Program-made: the position numbers and the translations under genes | From: Mycoplasma sp. 1578d | GTDB lineage: Bacteria > Bacillota_I > Bacilli_A > Mycoplasmatales > Metamycoplasmataceae | NCBI RefSeq assembly: GCF_024582695.1 | Contig: NZ_CP102081.1 | Coordinates: 434,001-498,000, forward strand | DNA length: 64,000 bases | Reading direction: 5' to 3' | Notes under the pieces: model-generated | Told to the model about the DNA's origin: nothing | Seen by the model: only the letters and a program-made list of their open reading frames with translations | Database searches by the model: none | In this document: positions 55,986 to 64,000 of the stretch, piece by piece | Numbering within the stretch: position 1 is the first letter of the stretch | Layout: every line of letters begins with the position of its first letter

Positions 55986-56585
55986 ATGTCAAGATATACA
56001 GGACCTGTATTTAAAATTTCTCGTCGTTTAGGATACTCAATTCTTGAAACAGGGAAAGAGTTTGCTAAAGGAAGAAAAAGAACTTATGCCCCTGGACAAC
56101 ATGGGAACAAAAGAACCAAACTTTCAGATTATGGACTTCACCTTTATGAAAAACAAAAAGTAAAACACACTTTTGGAATTAGTGAAAAGCAACTTCGTAA
56201 GACATATCAAAAAGCCATGAAATTAAAAGGAGTTACTGGTACTAATTTACTTCAACTTCTTGAATCAAGACTTGATAATGTGGTATATCGTGCTGGATTT
56301 GCTTCAACCCGTAGACAAGCACGTCAACTAGTGAACCACGGCCACTTTACTTTAAACGGTAAAAAAGCTGATATTCCTTCAATGCTTGTCCACGTAGGTG
56401 ATGTAGTTAAAATGAAAGATAAATTAACTAAAAATGAACAAGTGCTTGCTTCAATTGAAGCAAAAGCTGCGTCAGCATGATTGAGTAGAAAAGAATTTAG
56501 CGTCACATTTGATCGTTTACCAGAAAGAACTGAAATGCACTCAGAAATTAAAGATGCTTTAATTGTTGAGTTCTATTCTAAATAA
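55986..56585 (+). CDS. rpsD: 30S ribosomal protein S4
   Basis: This 199-residue primary 16S rRNA-binding protein helps start 30S assembly. The N-terminal domain has [17 protein letters not shown] and [13 protein letters not shown]. The S4 domain shows [34 protein letters not shown]. The end EFYSK is usual for the family. RBS GAGGAAAAAC precedes the ATG. rpmE follows 18 nt downstream in the same transcript. Confidence 0.97.
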
Positions 56586-56603
56586 TAAAGGAGAATATAA
56601 CAC

Positions 56604-56813
56604 ATGAAAAAAGATATTCACCCACAATACCATTCAGTTGATGTTACTTGTTCAACTTGCCAAAAAACCTTTAAATTTGGTTCAGTAAGAAAACAATTTA
56701 GTGTTGATGTTTGTTCAGGGTGCCACCCTGTTTACACAGGAAACCGTTCGCAAGCAAAAGCAACAGGTAGAATTGATAAATTTAACAAACGTCTTGAGAA
56801 AAAGACTAAATAA
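56604..56813 (+). CDS. rpmE: 50S ribosomal protein L31 (zinc-binding form)
   Basis: This 69-residue protein contains two CxxC pairs, Cys16/Cys19 and Cys37/Cys40, so it is the zinc-containing (C+) form of L31. HPQY and HPVYTGNRSQAKATGRIDKFNKR are family hallmarks. An AAAGGAG RBS lies before the ATG. It is the last gene of the rpsD transcript. Confidence 0.96.
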   Translation: MKKDIHPQYHSVDVTCSTCQKTFKFGSVRKQFSVDVCSGCHPVYTGNRSQAKATGRIDKFNKRLEKKTK

Positions 56814-56840
56814 ATTTATTATTCTAATTTTACAAATTTA

Positions 56841-56872
56841 AAAAAGATAAGAATTTAAATTCTTATCTTTTT
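56841..56872. terminator. Bidirectional terminator between rpmE and der
   Basis: A perfect inverted repeat of 16 bp (AAAAAGATAAGAATTT, 56841-56856, and its complement) with T-runs on both sides, between convergent genes. Confidence 0.85.
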
Positions 56873-58179
56873 TATTCTAGACCGTTTTTGTTTTTAAAAA
56901 TCAATTTTAATGGACAACCTTTAAAATTAAAGTTTTGTCTTAATTGATTTTCTAAAAAGCGTTGATACGAAAAGTGAAGGTATTTCTTATTATTTACAAA
57001 AAATGTGAATGTAGGTATTTTTGCAAGCTCTTTCCGTACATAATAAATATTTAATCTACCACCATTATAGGGTTGAGCTTTTTGAATCATTTGTGTTTCC
57101 AGAATGAGATTTGATAAAAGCGATGGTTTAATGTCTCGTTCAAGGTTTTCTCTAACTTCAGTAAGAGTTTGTATTAGTTTATTAATTCTTTGATTGTATT
57201 TAGCTGAAATAAAAACAAACGGAACTCAAGGTACAAAATGAAATTTATTACGTAAAGTTTTTTCGTATTGAGCCATTGTATTAGTTTCTTTTTCAATTAA
57301 ATCCCATTTATTAATCACAATAATAATTGGTTTTTCGTTTTCGAGGGCATAGCCAATAATCCGTGCATCAAAGTGTGAAACTTCTTTTTGAGTGGCGTCA
57401 AGGACAATTAAGGATAAATCAGCTTCAGCAAGTGAATTCATTGCACGCATTAATGCATAATGATCAACGCTTTCAATTAGTTTACTTTTTCGAGTAATTC
57501 CAGCTGTGTCAATAATATTATATTTTTGATTATTAATTTGCACAATAGATTTAACACTATCACGAGTAGTCCCAGCAATTTCTGAAACGATTGAGCGATT
57601 TTCATTACATAAATTATTTAATAAGGAACTTTTCCCTGCGTTAGGTTTACCGATAATGGCTAAATTAAATACATTTTCAACTTCTACATCAGTAAAATCA
57701 AGCAATTCCGCTGCTTTGTCCATGACATCTCCAAGTCCTTCTCCGTGCATTGCTGAGACAGGAAAAATGTCATCAACTCCAAGTTTATATCAACTATAAT
57801 CAAAATCTTGATTACTTTCAAGTTTATTTGCTACAGCAATAATGGGCTTATTGCTTTTACGTAAAATATTCATAATAAAGAGATCATCATTGGTAATTTG
57901 GCTAGTTCCGTCAAAAAGAAACAAAATAACATCAGCATCTTGGATAGCAATTTTAGCTTGAATTTGGATTTGTTCTTGAAACGGGCGATTTTCAATTTCA
58001 ATTCCACCAGTATCAATGATTTTAATTTCTCTTCCTGTTCAACTAATCTTTTCGTATAATCGATCTCTGGTAACGCCAGGTTGGTCGTGGACAATAGATA
58101 CTTTTTTTCCAATTAAACGATTAAAAAATGTACTTTTACCAACATTTGGTTTTCCGATAATTGCAATAGTATTACGCAT
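56872..58179 (-). CDS. der: Ribosome biogenesis GTPase Der (EngA)
   Basis: This 435-residue protein has two GTPase domains in tandem, a hallmark of Der, and is needed for 50S maturation. G domain 1 has GKPNVGKS (9-16), DTGGIE and NKLE. G domain 2 has GKPNAGKS and DTAGI near the middle and NKWD later. A C-terminal KH-like domain follows. Its start overlaps the end of cmk by 8 nt, which implies coupling. The length is normal. Confidence 0.96.
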
Positions 58180-58846
58180 TTTTTACCTTTATTTGCCTTT
58201 TAACTAATTCAATAATTTTTTGAATCACTTCTTCAATTTCTAAATCAGTACAATCAATTAAAAATGCATCTTCAGTTTTATGAAGTGGATCAATTTCTCG
58301 ATTCATATCTTGAGCGTCTCTTTGCTTAATATCATAAAGAACCTCTTCATAACTAGTCTGATAACCCATTTCATTATTTTGTAAATAACGGCGTTGTGCG
58401 CGTTCTTTAGGATCAGCCCAGAGAAAGATCTTTAATTCCGCATGAGGCATTATTTTAAAGGTTGTATCACGTCCATCAATAATAAAACCTTTTTCTTTTT
58501 TAGTCATTTCTTGGATAAATTCAACAACAAAGTCTCTAACTTGTTGAATTTTTGCAACAATTGGAGTGGCTAATGAAATGTTTTCACTCCGAATAATTTT
58601 GGTGATATTATGACCATTTAAAATCACATTTTCATCAGCTTGCAATTCAATCATACCTTTTTGCAAGGTTGCTAAAACTTCATCTTTGTTTTTAAGATTG
58701 GCTCCTTGTTGTAAAGCATTATAAGCAATGGCTCGATAAACACTTCCACTATTGATGAATGTGTATTTTAATCTTTGGGCGATTTCCTTAGAAACGGTGG
58801 ATTTTCCTGCTCCAGCTGGACCGTCAATTGCAATATTTACCTTCAT
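58172..58846 (-). CDS. cmk: Cytidylate kinase
   Basis: This 224-residue enzyme phosphorylates CMP and dCMP with ATP. The P-loop is GPAGAGKST (9-17). [10 protein letters not shown] (32-41) forms the NMP-binding site, [21 protein letters not shown] is the family block that normally reads GRDIGT-VFPDA, and DRREN-type residues follow as [19 protein letters not shown] is strong. It lies between an unknown gene and der, a pairing found in many Firmicutes. Confidence 0.95.
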   Translation of the reverse strand: MKVNIAIDGPAGAGKSTVSKEIAQRLKYTFINSGSVYRAIAYNALQQGANLKNKDEVLATLQKGMIELQADENVILNGHNITKIIRSENISLATPIVAKIQQVRDFVVEFIQEMTKKEKGFIIDGRDTTFKIMPHAELKIFLWADPKERAQRRYLQNNEMGYQTSYEEVLYDIKQRDAQDMNREIDPLHKTEDAFLIDCTDLEIEEVIQKIIELVKRQIKVKNA

Positions 58847-58860
58847 AACCCTCCCTAAAT

Positions 58861-59280
58861 TTAAAGTTTAAATTTATTAACTACAATAACATTTTGAAGT
58901 TGTTCTTGATCTTGCTTTTTCTTAGAATTTAAATCATTATTTAAGTATGTTTTTAAAATGTTATTAAATTCATCCATACAAAAATCACGCTTATCAAATC
59001 AAAACAATTCTTGTTTTTGTCAATTGATTTTGACTTTATTAATGTTATTTTTAATCAATTGAGCTTGGTCTAAAACTAATAAATCATTCAATTTAATCGA
59101 AACTGGGGTCTGAAAATTATTATTAAAATTATTTTGAGAAGTTTTTAGTTTAAGTTTTTTCTGCATTCACTTAAAATCATTGTTTAAATCTTTATTTTCC
59201 TTTAAAGCTAATGTCTTGAGTAAATTAAACTCAATATCATCTTGATCTAAAACATTGTGATTTAGTGTTTGATTTTTCAT
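58861..59280 (-). CDS. Hypothetical protein upstream of cmk
   Basis: This 139-residue acidic/basic protein is rich in Asn, Lys, Gln and Leu, likely helical, with no signal or membrane segment. It contains three UGA tryptophans, so it is fragmented under the standard code. No known motif is seen. It is the first gene of the cmk-der transcript, 14 nt ahead of cmk. A TATAAT lies 10 nt before its ATG and no Shine-Dalgarno sequence is present, so the message appears nearly leaderless. In some Firmicutes this position holds ScpB, but no similarity could be seen here. Confidence 0.65.
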
Positions 59281-59290
59281 AATTTAAACA

Positions 59291-59296
59291 ATTATA
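59291..59296 (-). promoter_or_regulatory. -10 box of the cmk-der operon (near-leaderless)
   Basis: TATAAT on the minus strand lies 10 nt before the start codon at 59280, leaving about 4 nt of leader. Confidence 0.5.
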
Positions 59297-59325
59297 ACGA
59301 AATATAGGGAAATATGAACTTAAAT

Positions 59326-59359
59326 AATAAAGATTGAACTTGCAAGTTCAATCTTTATT
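59326..59359. terminator. Palindromic terminator after the secreted protein gene
   Basis: A perfect 34-nt palindrome (arm AATAAAGATTGAACTTG, 59326-59342) ending in A/T-rich flanks, 14 bp beyond the stop of the minus-strand secreted protein. Confidence 0.75.
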
Positions 59360-59373
59360 CTAATCATTTTAAA

Positions 59374-60372
59374 TTATTTTAAAACAATTCGAAGATTTGT
59401 TGAAGTTCCATCTTTTTTCTTAATAAATAAAGTAATAACTCCATTTTTCATGTTGTATTCAGCTAAAATGTATTTGTTATTTTTATTAGCTTTAGTATCA
59501 ACTTCTCCATTTTTTCCTACAAGTTGAATTTTATCGTAAAAGTCTTTTTTAAGAGTAAAAATCTTATTTTCTGGTGCATCGGTAAATCTTGAAAAGCCAA
59601 ATCCAAATTCAACTACTTGTCCATTTGAATCCTTGTCATCGTATTTATTATAATGTTGCACCGAAACAATTGGTAATCTTGGATTTTTGCTTGCACTTAA
59701 AGAATTATCTTGTAAATATTTGTTAATTTCTTCTAATGAGCGTGTAGTTACAACTTTAAACTCATCAGTTTCTTTTGGTGCTGGATAAATAGATTCTACA
59801 TTGATAAGTTCAGTTTTGTTTGTTTCCTTTTTAAACCCTGAAATTTCTTTAAAGGAAACAATGCTTTGGTGTCCTTTATCACTGTTATATGTAGCATAAA
59901 CGGCAACTACAGCTTTTCCATTATCAGCAAGATCATTTACATATTTAAGCATATTTTTGCTTGAAAATGTTGTTTTGAAATTTTTATTACTTAATAAATC
60001 AAAGCTTACAGTAACATTTTCTTTCTTTAAAACTCCAAAACTACTCAATGAATATTTTAACTTGAGATCTTTTTTTGAAAGTTGCGAAGCACTTTTATCA
60101 AATTGAACATTGTTATCAACTAATAAAACTTGTGTATCTTGTAATAATTTTCAAAGTTCTTGGTGAGCTTGAGCGTTAACTTGTTGATTTGAAGCTCTTG
60201 AGCTTGTATTAGCTGTTGATGAACTTGATTTATCTGGTGATTTGGTTGTTGGAGTGATTTGTGGAGCTTCTTGAGTTTGATAATTCTTAACTGCTAAATA
60301 TGAAGCCGAAGCGGTAAATGGAATTGCAATAGCAGTTAAAAAACTAGAAATTTTAATTAATGATTTTTTCAT
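59374..60372 (-). CDS. Secreted or membrane-anchored protein of unknown function
   Basis: This 332-residue protein has a signal-like N-terminus (about residues 5-28, LIKISSFLTAIAIPFTASAS) without a lipobox cysteine. It is either cleaved after ASA or kept as an anchor. A Ser/Thr/Pro/Gln-rich linker (about 33-70) leads to a domain with many beta-type segments (VTVSFDLL, VVAVYATY, VVEFGFGF, ITLFIKKK). No catalytic motif is visible. The promoter and strong RBS (GGGGAAG) are good, so it is probably well expressed. It is monocistronic, divergent from the RNase J gene. Confidence 0.72.
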
Positions 60373-60413
60373 TTTACTTCCCCTGATTTTGAATGACTGA
60401 ATATGTTTTTTGA

Positions 60414-60443
60414 ATTATAGCAAAATCAAGTAAATACTCACAA
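60414..60443 (-). promoter_or_regulatory. Promoter of the secreted protein gene
   Basis: Minus-strand TTGTGA (60443-60438) and TATAAT (60419-60414), spaced by 18 nt. One of the clearer promoters of the window. Confidence 0.6.
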
Positions 60444-60460
60444 AATACTTTAAGTATTTT
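60442..60460. promoter_or_regulatory. 9-bp dyad (AAAATACTT-T-AAGTATTTT), possible operator
   Basis: A perfect 19-nt dyad overlaps the -35 region of the secreted protein's promoter and lies about 44 nt upstream of the RNase J -10 box. Position suits a repressor site, but nothing shows which protein would bind. Confidence 0.35.
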
Positions 60461-60503
60461 ACAAAAAACAAAAATTTTATGAAGTAATTTTCATATACTT
60501 GTT

Positions 60504-60509
60504 TATAAT
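60504..60509 (+). promoter_or_regulatory. -10 box of the RNase J gene
   Basis: TATAAT with a nearby TG upstream; transcription would start near 60516, about 70 nt before the start codon. Confidence 0.5.
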
Positions 60510-60587
60510 TGAAAAAGTTATTAGACCTTTTTAAGTGTTTAATTAAGAATTCACATTCAATTCATAATGAAAAAATTAGGAGTTTTT

Positions 60588-62483
60588 ATGAACCCAACAA
60601 GAATAATTCCTCTTGGTGGTGTTGAAGAAATCGGGAAATCAACGCTACTGATTGAACAAGAGGATAATATTTTTATAATTGATGCAGGAATTAAATTCGC
60701 AGACACATACAATACTGGTGTTAAAGGAATTATTCCTGATTATTCATATTTAAAATTACCCAACAAGAAAATTCAAGCACTTTTTATCACTCACGGACAT
60801 GAAGATCATATTGGTGGAGTGATTTATTTAGTTCAACAAACTAGTTTAAACAAAATCTTTGCTCCTAGAATTGCAATTCAATATCTTCAATTAAAATTTG
60901 ATGAACACAAAATTCAAAAAGCGGTCGAATTTGTCGAAATCAAGAAAGGAGATGTCCATAAATTTGAAGGTGATGTGACTGTTGATTTTTGAACCGCTCA
61001 ACACTCAATTCCAGATGCATTCGGAATTAGAATCACTACTCCAAATGGATCATTAATGTGTACTGGAGATTTCCGTTTTGATTACACTCCAATTGGTAAT
61101 TTAACCGATTTTGCACGTTTAAAAGAAATTGGAGATCAAAAACTAACTGCTCTTCTTAGTGATTCGACCAATGCAATGAGACCAAATCACTCTCCAAGTG
61201 AGAGCGATATTTTAATCGATATTGAAAACCATATGAAAGAAGCGAAAAAGAAAATTATTGTCACTACCTTTGCTTCGAACTTAACACGGGTAAAAGTTAT
61301 TATTGAACTAGCTGCAAAACTTAATAAAAAAGTAATTACTTTTGGTCGTTCAATGATTCAGGGTGTTCGAATCGGCCGTAAATTAGGATATATTAATGCT
61401 CCTAATGATGTTTTCGTGGATAAAAAACAACTCAGTAATATAAAAGATTCTGATTTAGTAATATTAACTACTGGTTCACAAGGTGAACAATTAGCTGCTC
61501 TATCAAGGATGAGTTATGGAAAACATGCTTCAATCAAAATTTCCAAGGGTGATTTGATTTTATTTTCTTCAAGTCCAATTCCAGGGAATCGGATGGTAAT
61601 CGAATTGCTTATTAATCGTCTTTACAAACTTGGGGCAATTATAAAAGAAAATGGTTCTGATGGTTATTTACATACCTCTGGTCATGCTTATAAATGAGAA
61701 CATGATAAGATTTTTCAACTCACTAAACCAAAATACTTTCTTCCGTATCATGGAGAATATCGTATGAGTATTGTTCATGGACAAACCGCTATTGAAAATG
61801 GTGTAAAACCACAAAATGTAATTGTAATCGAAAAAGGTATCATTTATGAAATGCTTAACCAAACCATTACCAAAACTAACAAGAAAGTTAATTATGGGCC
61901 TTTATACATTGATGGAAACTCAATTTTAAGTGTTACCGGAAAAATGTTAAGTGAGAGACAACAACTCAAAGATAGTGGATTTTTAAATATTAGCTTTTTA
62001 ATTGATAAAAAGAAAAACAACATTGTTGCTCGTCCACAAATTATTACACGTGGTAGCTTTTTTGTTAAAACTTCTAAAGAATTAGTTGAAGAAGCAAAAC
62101 GGATCGCACATGGGGCAATTTTATATATTATTAAAAATAATCCGAAATGAACCACTCAAGAACTTGAGCAAATTGTTATCGAACGTTTATCAGGCTTATT
62201 TTACAAGGAAAAGAGAAGAAATCCAATTATTATTCCAACTATTCTTTACCTTGAAGAAAAAAGCGATCCTGAACTTAATAAGTTAAAAATTAAATTTCTT
62301 TCTCCAAAAGAAAAGCGTAATTTACTAAATTTAAATTCTGAAAAAGAAAATCCTAACAACCAAGAATTAACCAAGAATAAGAAAACTCAAGCAAGAATTA
62401 AAAAGCAATTAAATCAAATTAAAAAAATGCTCTTTGAAACTGTAGATGAACAATTAGATATTGATGAAGAAGATGAAAAATAA
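60588..62483 (+). CDS. rnj: Ribonuclease J
   Basis: This 631-residue metallo-beta-lactamase/beta-CASP nuclease has 5'-3' exo- and endonuclease activity on mRNA and rRNA. The zinc motif HGHEDH is at residues 69-74, followed by CTGDFRFD, SDSTNAMRP and the beta-CASP and C-terminal parts. HTSGHAYK and PYHGEYRM are conserved. The C-terminal tail is Lys/Glu/Asn-rich. I chose ATG 60588 (TAGGAG 7 nt upstream) over the ATG at 60567, which has no RBS; the shorter form starts at MNPTRIIPLGG as is usual. It converges on the next gene with only 6 nt between stop codons. Confidence 0.92.
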
Positions 62484-62489
62484 TTAATT

Positions 62490-64000
62490 TTATACTGCAA
62501 TTGCCGATACAAACACAAGAGTAGAAGTAACCTTTCCTCCTGAAAAATTATAATCATTTTCACTTAAATTATGTGGGCCATAAGAACTTGAGCTACTTAA
62601 TAACTCTCCAACCTTAATTTTTGCATCAAATTCGGTTCGAACTGTAATTACCCCATCATTTGAGAGCGAAACTGTAAATCAAGAATCGGCTTGTGTCGTT
62701 TTGTAATCGTACTTTATTGTATAAAAGGTCACAATATCGCCAGTGGTGGCCGTGGTATAAGAATAACTGTCTCCTCTTAGAAAAGTTAAGTCACTTAAAA
62801 AATAATCATTTCAGAGTTTTTTTGTCTTTTCTCTTCTTGTTAGAATGAAATTTTTCATTTTCTGATCGATAATATCGAAATAAAAAACTTTAATATCATG
62901 GAATAGATCAATATAATATTTTTCCTCACTTGAAGCTGAAATTTTTATTCCATTATCTGCTTTTCTAAATGAGATTGCTTCTTCTTTTGGAATGATCAAT
63001 TCTTTTTTATAATCCTTATCCAAGGACGTATTTAACACTGTTTTTTTACGAACAGTTAAACCATTAATTTCACCCAATTTCTCAATACTGATTATTTTTT
63101 CGTTTAAATTAGTGATTTGATTTCTTGCTCTCTCTATCTCTTTTTCTAATTCTTCGGTTTTTAGGTTTTTTTCTATTTTTTCAAGTTCATATTGTTTAAT
63201 TTTTCCGTTAATTTGTTGAATATCGCTATCTTTGGTAGCGATTATTTTATCTTTATCTCCAAGCTTTTTATTAATCACTCGCTTATATAATAAAAGCATT
63301 TCGTCAAATACATTTGAATAATGAGCTAAATATTTCTTAAATAAACCATTCATTTGTTTATAATCTTGCGAATCCTTAGATTCAAAGCTTTTTCCAATTA
63401 AAGAACGTAATTTTTCAACGTTAATTTTATCTTTAATTGCTTCTTCAATAATACTATTTGCAGTTGTTTTTAATAAGTTTAATTTATTTTTTAAATTTTC
63501 AATTGTTGATGAAAGATCAGAGAGGGTTTTTGTTTTCTCATTTTTAACGCTAGTTAAAAATGTTCGAGTTTGCTCTAATTCTTTACTGATTTTTGTAAGT
63601 TGTATTTCTTTTTTATTAAGGTTTTCATTAGCCTGTTTTAGTTGTTCATTTACCAAAGTAAATTCATGAGTTTTGGATTGTAATAGATTTTTAGTCACAA
63701 TTAAATTCTTATTTGCTTCATTAAGCTGTTGCTTGGTTCTATTGTAATCTTGCTTGAGAACATTAAGAACATTATCCTTATATTCTTGAATAACTTGGTC
63801 AGCAGTTTTTAACGCTGATTCGACAAATGGCTCGTATTTATTGATAAAGTCCTCACTAGCATATTGATCTTTGAGTCTTTCTAAATTAGCTATTTGCTCA
63901 TTTAAACGTTGCGACAATTGAATTTTTTGAGAAGCGTCCGAAGCTTTTATTGCTATATCAATGTTTTTAAGCGAATTGATAATACTATTTAGCGAATTTT
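62490..64000 (-). CDS. Coiled-coil protein with beta-rich C-terminal domain (5' end outside the window)
   Basis: The frame is open from the right edge to a TAA at 62492-62490, 503 codons. From the edge to about 63030 the product is a long heptad-like coiled coil (LKQANENLNKKEIQLTKI, LEKEIERARNQITNLNEKI). It then changes to a mixed region (EKYYIDLFHDIKVFYFDI) and a beta-rich, Ser/Gly/Thr-rich C-terminus ending in VFVSAIAV. UGA tryptophans split it in the standard code. The fibre-like build suggests a structural or surface role, but there is no signal in the visible part and I do not recognise the family. The true start is unknown. Confidence 0.65.

Noticed and set aside
60567-60587. Earlier in-frame ATG for RNase J
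   Set aside because: It lacks a Shine-Dalgarno sequence, and the ATG at 60588 has TAGGAG and the expected N-terminus.

Overview
The window comes from a wall-less Mollicute, most likely a Mycoplasma/Mycoplasmopsis species. The DNA is very AT-rich. UGA must be read as tryptophan: nearly every gene contains in-frame TGA, and reading it as stop breaks SecA, LepA, Der, PepF and both giant proteins. Cell-wall genes are absent, and lipoprotein and membrane-anchor signals are frequent. All gene ends below assume genetic code 4.

Layout. 1-4.5 kb: the end of an adenine methyltransferase-like gene and a 1,375-residue GIY-YIG/helicase/N6-methyltransferase restriction-modification protein. 4.8-6.3 kb: a phage-like deoxynucleotide kinase and a YqaJ/lambda-exonuclease-type nuclease. 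6.4-15.2 kb: a divergent MIP-like membrane protein followed by three tandem paralogous lipoproteins with a LytM/M23 peptidase fold; the third has lost its zinc-binding histidines. 15.3-17.4 kb: oligoendopeptidase F behind what looks like a lysine riboswitch with its own terminator. 17.5-19.6 kb: a long non-coding stretch with hairpins, tRNA-Ser(CGA) and a (TA)10 tract. 19.6-36.8 kb: two adjacent giant membrane-anchored coiled-coil proteins (2,829 and 2,884 residues). 36.9-41.4 kb, minus strand: an ArsR-type regulator with an EIIB-like partner, an M13 endopeptidase and LepA. 41.4-42.6 kb: an apparent orphan small RNA and a leaderless LacI-type regulator. 42.7-47.9 kb, minus strand: RsmE, an ABC-F ATPase and SecA. 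48.1-55.7 kb, minus strand: a tightly packed series NusB, unknown, SufS, SufU, DNA polymerase IV, NadD-YqeK, RluB, lipoprotein, then a membrane-anchored protein preceded by a 17-bp repeat array that carries repeated ribosome-binding sites and start codons. 56-56.8 kb: rpsD and rpmE. 56.9-59.3 kb, minus strand: unknown, cmk, der. 59.4-62.5 kb: a secreted protein divergent from RNase J. The right edge holds the C-terminal part of a coiled-coil protein.

Together this is a mix of core housekeeping (translation factors, rRNA modification, secretion, Fe-S/sulfur transfer, GTPase, RNase J) and accessory surface or defence functions (restriction-modification, M23-like lipoproteins, giant stalk proteins). 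The most unusual signals are the riboswitch-pepF unit, the repeat array of coupled mini-ORFs at 48.96-49.04 kb, the orphan RNA at 41.5 kb, the catalytically dead M23 paralogue and the TA tract in front of the giant genes.
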